DNA of 19,049 bases from JAAFHS01 sp046049665 (lineage in GTDB: Bacteria; Pseudomonadota; Alphaproteobacteria; Rhodobacterales; Rhodobacteraceae): NCBI GenBank assembly GCA_046049665.1, contig JBJOQW010000038.1:1-19049 (forward strand), written 5' to 3'. Position 1 is the stretch's first letter; each line of letters starts with the position of its first letter. Both the position numbers and the translations under genes were made by a program. Of the stretch, positions 14,158 to 19,049 are shown piece after piece. The notes beneath the pieces are model-generated. The model saw nothing but the letters and a program-made list of their open reading frames with translations, had not been told where the DNA came from and searched no databases.

Positions 14158-17100
14158 ATGGCAACCAGTTTCGAAGTCATATTTCTGGGCACACTGCCCA
14201 AGATCGACACGACTCAGGGCAATGAGACGATGGAGAATGCCGCAGGCATTCTTGGGTCTTATGGCACGTCGGGCAGCCCGCTGCACACCCAGATCAGGAA
14301 CCTGACAGCCGGGTCGCTGAGCGAAGATGACAACACCACCTATGACGTTGACAACAGCGGCGGGTATGACACGTTCCGGATCAACGGCGGCGCGCTGCAA
14401 AGCTTTGACGGGGTTGCGGCCTACACAGCGGTCATCACCTACAGTGACGGCACCACGGCCAATATCACGGCCGTCGTGTTTCAGGATATCAACGGCAACA
14501 CCTATCTTGCGCCGTCACTCACCAATGATGCCAACCAGGCGGCGCTGACGGCCAAGCCGATCCAGTCCTTGCAACTGAACACTGTCCTTCCGGGCGGAGG
14601 GCCAACGGGTGACATGGTCGCTGACCGGGCTTTCGCGGATTTCGAAAGCATTGTCGATGGCACATCCGGCAATGATTCCATGGGGGTGGGCTATACTGAC
14701 GCGCAGGGTGATCAGGTTACCACGGGCAATGATTACATTTCCGCCGGGGCGGGTAATGACACGATCAGCTCTGGCGGCGGCAGTGATACGGTTTACGCGG
14801 GCGATGGTGCTGACAGCATCAACGCGGGCGACAGTCTGGATACTGTCTATGGTGGCGGCGGCAATGACACGGTCGTGGGATCTTTGGGGTATGACGTTAC
14901 CTATGGCGGTGACGGCAATGACAACCTTCAGGGTAGCAACGATACCTACGACGATTTCTACGGTGGCGCAGGCGATGACACGATCACTGCGGGCAGCAGC
15001 GGCAGCGATTGGCTGTATGGCGGAACGGGGCAAGACCTGCTTTATGGCGGCGACGGGGATGGGGATATCGTTGCTGGCGGCGCGGGCAATGACACGCTCT
15101 ATGGCGGCAATGGTGCAGATCAGGTCCGCGGCGGAACGGGCGATGACAGTGCTTTTGGCGGTACAGGGGCAGATACGGTGTCCGGTGGTGACGGCGCCGA
15201 TACGATAGATGTTGGCACTGAAAATGACATGGTTTCAGGCGGGTCTGGTGCGGATCAGATCATAGGTGGTGACGGCAATGATCTGATCCGTGGCGATGTG
15301 CTGCTTGATGACATCGCCCTGTATCCATCCACCCAGGACGGCGCGGCAACCACGGTTACCTTTGTCAACACGTCGGGCCAGACGGTTGAGGTGTTCTTTA
15401 TCAACAGCAGCGGTCTGCCCGTCAGCTATGGCACGATCGCCCCGGGTGGCAGCGCATCGTTCGGCACGTTTGAGCGGCACAACTGGGCGCTGCAAGACAC
15501 GGCATCGGGCGATTGGGTTGCGCTTTACCAGGGCGATCTGAGCCAGACCAACACCTATACCGGCCCGGGCAATGACACGATCTTTGGCGGTCAGGGCATT
15601 GATACGATCTATGGTGATGGTGGCAATGACAGTATCGATGCAGGCACGGAAAGTGACCAGATCTTTGCGGGCACGGGCAATGATACCGTCACGGGCGGCT
15701 GGGGCGATGATACGGCCGATCTGGGCAGTGGCGATGACACGTTCGGTAGCTGGAGTACCGAGGGCGGCAATGACACGGTTTATGGGGGCGCTGGTAACGA
15801 CGGTATCATCGGTGGCGGTGAAAACGACACGCTATATGGTGGTGATGGCAATGACACGTTGTCAGGCGGTGTTGGAACGGACAGCAGCTTTGGCGGGGAT
15901 GGCAATGATGTTGCTTTCATCACCGAGGATCATCAGTCAGATATCTATAATCTGGGCGAAAATGCCGGTGACTTCGATCAGCTTTCATTTGCCAACTGGA
16001 TAAGCACCACAGGTGTTTCAGTCACGTTCAGCGCCACTGACACGGGCAGTTATGCCTATTCCGGCGGTGGGGCGACAGGTACGTTTTCCGGGGCCGAGGG
16101 GATTTCGGGCACGCAGTATGCCGATACAGTCAATGCCGGGTCCGATACGGACGGAGTAACGATCTGGGGTCAGGGCGGGGCCGACAGCATTACGGGCGGG
16201 TCGGGCAGTGATTACCTTGATGGCGGCACGGGCAATGACACGATCTACTTTGGTGAAGGCAACAACACGGTCGTCGGGGGTGACGGGGACGATACCATTG
16301 ATGATGTGGGCGGAGGGTTTCAGACCGGCAACAACCTGATTGACGCAGGTGCTGGCAATGACACCATATATTTCGGGCCTGGCAATTCAACGATCTACGG
16401 CGGTTCGGGCAACGACTTTATTGATGAAGACGGCAGCAATCTTGTTGCAGGCAGCATTACCAACCAGGTTTATGGCGGCGACGGTGCTGATACGGTTTAC
16501 GCGGGTGATGATGACAATCAGGTGTATGGCGACGCGGGCGCTGATCAGCTTTACGGCGAGTTCGGCAATGACCTGATCGTAGGGGGGGCTGATAACGACA
16601 CCATCTTTGCCGGAACGGGAAATGACACGCTGGATGGCGGCACAGGTGCAGACAGCATGCTGGGCGAGGACGGGGATGACAGGTTCATCCTGAACAACTC
16701 CTTCGGCAATGATACGATCACTGGCGGTGAAGGCGGCGAGGCCAGCGGCGATGTGTTGGACGCCAGTGCTGTTACATCGAACACGACAGTCAATTTCACC
16801 GGGACCGAGGCCGGGAACATCACCGACGGCACCTCGACCGCCACCTTCACTCAGATCGAACGCGTGATCCTTGGGTCGGGCAGCGACGCGGTGCAAGCGG
16901 GTAGCATGACCACGGCCGTCAACGTTGACGCGGGCGCGGGCAATGACCAGCTGACCAGCGGATCGGGGGCGGACACATTGTCAGGCGGGTCTGGCAACGA
17001 TACGGTAAACGGGGGTGCTGGCGATGACGTGCTGGATGGCGGGTCGGGCAATGACATCATCCTTGGCCAAGCGGGCAATGACACGATCCTGACGCGCGAT

Positions 17101-19049
17101 GGCAATGACACGGTCTATGCCGGGTCGGGCGATGATATGATTGACGACAGCGTTGGCATTGCCGAAGGCGGCACGCGGCTGATCTACGGCGGCGACGGCA
17201 ATGACACGGCGCTGGGCGGCACGGGCAACGACACGGTTTATGGCGATGCGGGCAATGACAGTCTGGTCGGCGAGGCAGGCAACGACAGCCTGTTTGGTGG
17301 AACGGGTCTTGACACGCTGTTTGGCGGCGCAGGCAATGATACGCTGGCGGGCGGGAATGATGCAGACAGTCTGGCAGGCGAGGATGGCGATGACCGTTTT
17401 GTTCTCAGCGGCACATTCGGCAACGATACGATCACGGGCGGCGAAGGTGGTGAAACCAGCGGCGATGTGCTGGATGCAACTGCGCTGACGGCCAACACGA
17501 CTGTCACCTTCAGCGGTAACGAGACGGGCACGATTACCGATGGCACGTCGACCGCCAGTTTCAGCCAGATCGAACGGATTTCCACGGGGTCAGGCAACAA
17601 CACCGTCAATGCCAGCGCCACAACCAGCGGCGTGAATGTTGATGGTGGGGCTGGCAATGACAGCCTGACGGGCGGCAGCGGCAATGACAGTCTGGTTGGC
17701 GGGGCAGGCGCGGACACGCTGATCGGTGGGGCGGGCAGTGACACGGTTTTTGGCGGGGCGGATACCGACCTTGTGAAATTTGGCAATGGCTGGGGGGCGG
17801 ATACGGCCTTTGGCGGCGAAAGTGCAGGTGATCTTGACCACCTTGATCTGTGGTCGGTCACGGGAAATCTGACGATTACGTTTACCGGGTCCGAGGCGGG
17901 CACGGCGACCGATGGTGTCAACTCTGTCACGTTCTCGGAATTCGAACGGTTCAGCCTTGGGTCAGGCTCGGACACGGTCAATGGCGCGGCCGCATCGAAT
18001 GCGATGCGCATCGAGGCGCAGGCGGGCAATGATTCTGTCACCGGTGGGGCTGGCAATGACACGCTGTATGGCGGGGATGGTGCTGATACCGTGACCGGCG
18101 GGGCTGGCGACGATTCCATCTTTGGCGACGCTGGCAATGACACGCTGACAGGTGGAGATGGCAATGACGCGCTGTTTGGCGGCACGGGCAGTGACCGGCT
18201 GGAGGGCGGCACGGGGGCTGACAGCCTGACGGGCGGTGATGATGCCGACACAATCTTTGGCGGCGCGGGCGATGTGGTTGTGGGCGGCGAGGGTGGCACG
18301 GACAGCGATACGCTGATCCTGAACTACGCCGATGTGCAGTCGATCAGCTATGGCGGGGGCAATAACGAGGCGGGGACGGTTACCTTTACGGCGGCGAGCG
18401 GCGGAGGCACGCTGAGCTTCAGCGAAATTGAAAGCATTCGCTACACGGGCGCAGTTGACGGCACGGCGGGCGGCGATGCGATGGGCGCGGGCTATGTCGA
18501 TGCCGAAGGTGACGGGATCGGCGCTGGCAATGACACGATCTTTGGTGGCGCAGGCAACGATACAATTGACGACTGGGGCGGCAATGATCTGGTCTACGCA
18601 GGCGACGGAAATGACCGCGCCGACATAAGCACGGGCAATGACACGGTGTTCATGGACGCCGGGAATGACGTGGTCAACCTGTGGGACAACAGCGGCGTCA
18701 AGACGGTTTTCGGCGGAAGCGGGACGGATACGCTTGATTTTAACAACTGGCAAAGCTCGGTTGGGGTGACAGTCACCGTCAGCGGTGACGGGTCGGGCAG
18801 CTTTAGCCATTTTGGCGGGGCCACGACGGGAAGCTTTGCGGAAATCGAGATCATCAGCGGCACGGCCTTTGCCGATACGATGGACGCATCGGCCTCGACT
18901 GTCGGGGTGCAGCTGGCCGGTGAAGCGGGCAACGATACGCTGCGTGGTGGCAGTGGGGCGGACCAGTTGTTCGGCGGCGATGGCGCGGACAGTATGTTCG
19001 GGAGCGCGGGTGATGTGGTTGTGGGCGGCGAGGGTGGCACGGACAGCGA
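14158..19049 (+). CDS. Giant RTX (calcium-binding nonapeptide repeat) protein, 3' truncated by window
   Basis: Open from ATG 14158 to the right edge: 1630 complete codons, no stop. GGGGTGAT lies just upstream of the ATG; a GTG at 14131 is an alternative start. Residues 1 to about 160 form an RTX-free N-terminal domain (YDVDNSGGYDTFRINGG, AVITYSDGTTANITAVVFQD, NTYLAPS) like those I recall at the front of Rhodobacterales RTX/Hint proteins. Dozens of GGxGNDTxx nonapeptides follow; each pair of turns binds calcium and folds outside the cell. A VHL-beta-like insert sits at about 395-461, and at least five copies of a 64-68-residue module interrupt the RTX blocks. I saw no cysteine and only about four lysines in the visible frame, as expected for an acidic type I secretion substrate. 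The secretion signal, any Hint or catalytic domain and the transporter genes would lie beyond the window. Confidence 0.93.
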   Translation, partial: MATSFEVIFLGTLPKIDTTQGNETMENAAGILGSYGTSGSPLHTQIRNLTAGSLSEDDNTTYDVDNSGGYDTFRINGGALQSFDGVAAYTAVITYSDGTTANITAVVFQDINGNTYLAPSLTNDANQAALTAKPIQSLQLNTVLPGGGPTGDMVADRAFADFESIVDGTSGNDSMGVGYTDAQGDQVTTGNDYISAGAGNDTISSGGGSDTVYAGDGADSINAGDSLDTVYGGGGNDTVVGSLGYDVTYGGDGNDNLQGSNDTYDDFYGGAGDDTITAGSSGSDWLYGGTGQDLLYGGDGDGDIVAGGAGNDTLYGGNGADQVRGGTGDDSAFGGTGADTVSGGDGADTIDVGTENDMVSGGSGADQIIGGDGNDLIRGDVLLDDIALYPSTQDGAATTVTFVNTSGQTVEVFFINSSGLPVSYGTIAPGGSASFGTFERHNWALQDTASGDWVALYQGDLSQTNTYTGPGNDTIFGGQGIDTIYGDGGNDSIDAGTESDQIFAGTGNDTVTGGWGDDTADLGSGDDTFGSWSTEGGNDTVYGGAGNDGIIGGGENDTLYGGDGNDTLSGGVGTDSSFGGDGNDVAFITEDHQSDIYNLGENAGDFDQLSFANWISTTGVSVTFSATDTGSYAYSGGGATGTFSGAEGISGTQYADTVNAGSDTDGVTIWGQGGADSITGGSGSDYLDGGTGNDTIYFGEGNNTVVGGDGDDTIDDVGGGFQTGNNLIDAGAGNDTIYFGPGNSTIYGGSGNDFIDEDGSNLVAGSITNQVYGGDGADTVYAGDDDNQVYGDAGADQLYGEFGNDLIVGGADNDTIFAGTGNDTLDGGTGADSMLGEDGDDRFILNNSFGNDTITGGEGGEASGDVLDASAVTSNTTVNFTGTEAGNITDGTSTATFTQIERVILGSGSDAVQAGSMTTAVNVDAGAGNDQLTSGSGADTLSGGSGNDTVNGGAGDDVLDGGSGNDIILGQAGNDTILTRDGNDTVYAGSGDDMIDDSVGIAEGGTRLIYGGDGNDTALGGTGNDTVYGDAGNDSLVGEAGNDSLFGGTGLDTLFGGAGNDTLAGGNDADSLAGEDGDDRFVLSGTFGNDTITGGEGGETSGDVLDATALTANTTVTFSGNETGTITDGTSTASFSQIERISTGSGNNTVNASATTSGVNVDGGAGNDSLTGGSGNDSLVGGAGADTLIGGAGSDTVFGGADTDLVKFGNGWGADTAFGGESAGDLDHLDLWSVTGNLTITFTGSEAGTATDGVNSVTFSEFERFSLGSGSDTVNGAAASNAMRIEAQAGNDSVTGGAGNDTLYGGDGADTVTGGAGDDSIFGDAGNDTLTGGDGNDALFGGTGSDRLEGGTGADSLTGGDDADTIFGGAGDVVVGGEGGTDSDTLILNYADVQSISYGGGNNEAGTVTFTAASGGGTLSFSEIESIRYTGAVDGTAGGDAMGAGYVDAEGDGIGAGNDTIFGGAGNDTIDDWGGNDLVYAGDGNDRADISTGNDTVFMDAGNDVVNLWDNSGVKTVFGGSGTDTLDFNNWQSSVGVTVTVSGDGSGSFSHFGGATTGSFAEIEIISGTAFADTMDASASTVGVQLAGEAGNDTLRGGSGADQLFGGDGADSMFGSAGDVVVGGEGGTDS
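15340..15540 (+). other. VHL-beta-like domain nested in the RTX protein
   Basis: Residues about 395-461 of the RTX protein. From TTVTFVNTSG through VEVFFINSSGLPVSYGT, IAPGG, FGTFERHNWAL and QDTASGDW the order and spacing follow the beta domain of human pVHL (VIFCNRS, VWLNFDGEPQPYPT, LPPG, YRGHLWLF, DAG). Tyr424, Thr437, His441 and Trp443 fall at the positions of pVHL Tyr98, Ser111, His115 and Trp117. RTX repeats end before it and resume at TYTGPGNDTI. The alignment is by eye from memory. Confidence 0.75.
15982..18936 (+). repeat. Family of 64-68-residue beta modules interrupting the RTX blocks
   Basis: Copies at 15982-16185, 16756-16947, 17470-17661, 17842-18033 and 18733-18936, with a more divergent one starting at 18313. 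Shared pattern: L(D/S)-x-hydrophobic, a VTF(S/T)G strand, an (S/F)xxIE-like strand, GS/GT...D(T/A)V, then a return to GxGGxD repeats. Copies 2-4 are 64 residues; copies 1 and 5 are 68 residues and most alike (FANW/FNNW, GGATG/GATTG). Confidence 0.75.
16621..17674 (+). repeat. Colinear duplication inside the RTX gene, offset 714 bp
   Basis: Bases 16621 to about 16950 and 17335 to about 17664 encode near-identical protein (GEDGDDRF, FGNDTITGGEGGE, SGDVLDA, TDGTSTA, QIER) with no insertion or deletion. Many third-position changes separate the copies, so the duplication is not recent. Confidence 0.8.
18271..19049 (+). repeat. Identical 38-bp repeat, second copy cut by the window edge
   Basis: Bases 18271-18308 are identical to 19012-19049 and encode DVVVGGEGGTDS (offset 741 bp). 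The second copy runs exactly to the edge, so the match may extend further. In copy 1 it leads into the LILNYADVQ module. Confidence 0.8.

Noticed and set aside
14006..14305. Small frame starting before the RTX gene
   Set aside because: Mostly overlaps the RTX gene in another phase; no domain and no supporting start signal.
14327..18628. Several plus-strand frames rich in Met/Thr/Arg out of phase with the RTX gene
   Set aside because: Frame-shifted readings of the repeats (GCAATGACACG gives repeated ATGAC). The in-phase frame is continuous and matches a known family.
16551..19040. Long minus-strand reading frames rich in Pro-Pro-Ser-Pro (for example 17238-18299)
   Set aside because: They are the antisense of GGxGND repeats; G+C-rich periodic codons leave the opposite strand open. 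No start signal or domain.
14700..19049. Regular short repeats resembling a CRISPR array
   Set aside because: Spacing follows 27-bp multiples, encodes RTX nonapeptides in frame and has no uniform repeat-spacer structure.

Overview
The window looks like a chromosomal segment of a Rhodobacterales alphaproteobacterium (Roseobacter/Rhodobacter/Paracoccus-like). The basis is high G+C, a cytochrome aa3 subunit I very close to the Paracoccus type as I remember it, divergent carA and yqeY genes, small DUF2244/DUF2306 membrane proteins, and a perfect CtrA-type box (TTAA-N7-TTAAC). No database search was possible; family calls rest on motifs read by eye.

Layout: 1-1513 (+) holds the end of a class V PLP aminotransferase followed 3 bp later by an agmatinase-family ureohydrolase. 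1510-3399 (-) holds a HAD pyrimidine-5'-nucleotidase-like gene, then a UbiH/UbiF-type FAD hydroxylase. 3487-4122 (+) is a GntR/FCD regulator divergent from the HAD gene. 4139-7203 (-) is carA, then a membrane GT2 polysaccharide synthase with an N-terminal MshEN/GspE-N-like domain, preceded by the CtrA-type box. 7403-8256 (+) is a GatB/YqeY-domain gene overlapping a small lipoprotein gene. 8253-9463 (-) is a DUF2244 gene overlapping a membrane M50-like metalloprotease gene. 9464-9840 is a 377-bp gap with several inverted repeats, including the ctaD terminator. 9841-13110 (-) reads, in transcription order, membrane LytTR regulator, lipB, ctaD. 13247-13744 (+) is a DUF2306 membrane protein, followed by tRNA-Leu(GAG) at 13802-13888.

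From 14158 to the right edge a single uninterrupted (+) reading frame encodes at least 1630 residues of a giant RTX (calcium-binding nonapeptide) protein. I translated it codon by codon and found no stop and no frameshift. It has an RTX-free N-terminal domain of about 160 residues. RTX blocks follow, interrupted by a recurring 64-68-residue beta-rich module. One insert (about residues 395-461) aligns without gaps to the beta domain of the von Hippel-Lindau protein, including three of the four hydroxyproline-pocket residues and a conservative change at the fourth. This protein is the most unusual object in the window.

The left 13.9 kb is mostly ordinary core metabolism: nitrogen/arginine, ubiquinone, pyrimidine, lipoate and respiration genes. 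The two surface or secretion-related loci are the GT2 synthase and the RTX protein. One has a good CtrA-type box and the other only an imperfect one, which suggests, but does not show, co-regulation with a motility/attachment programme.
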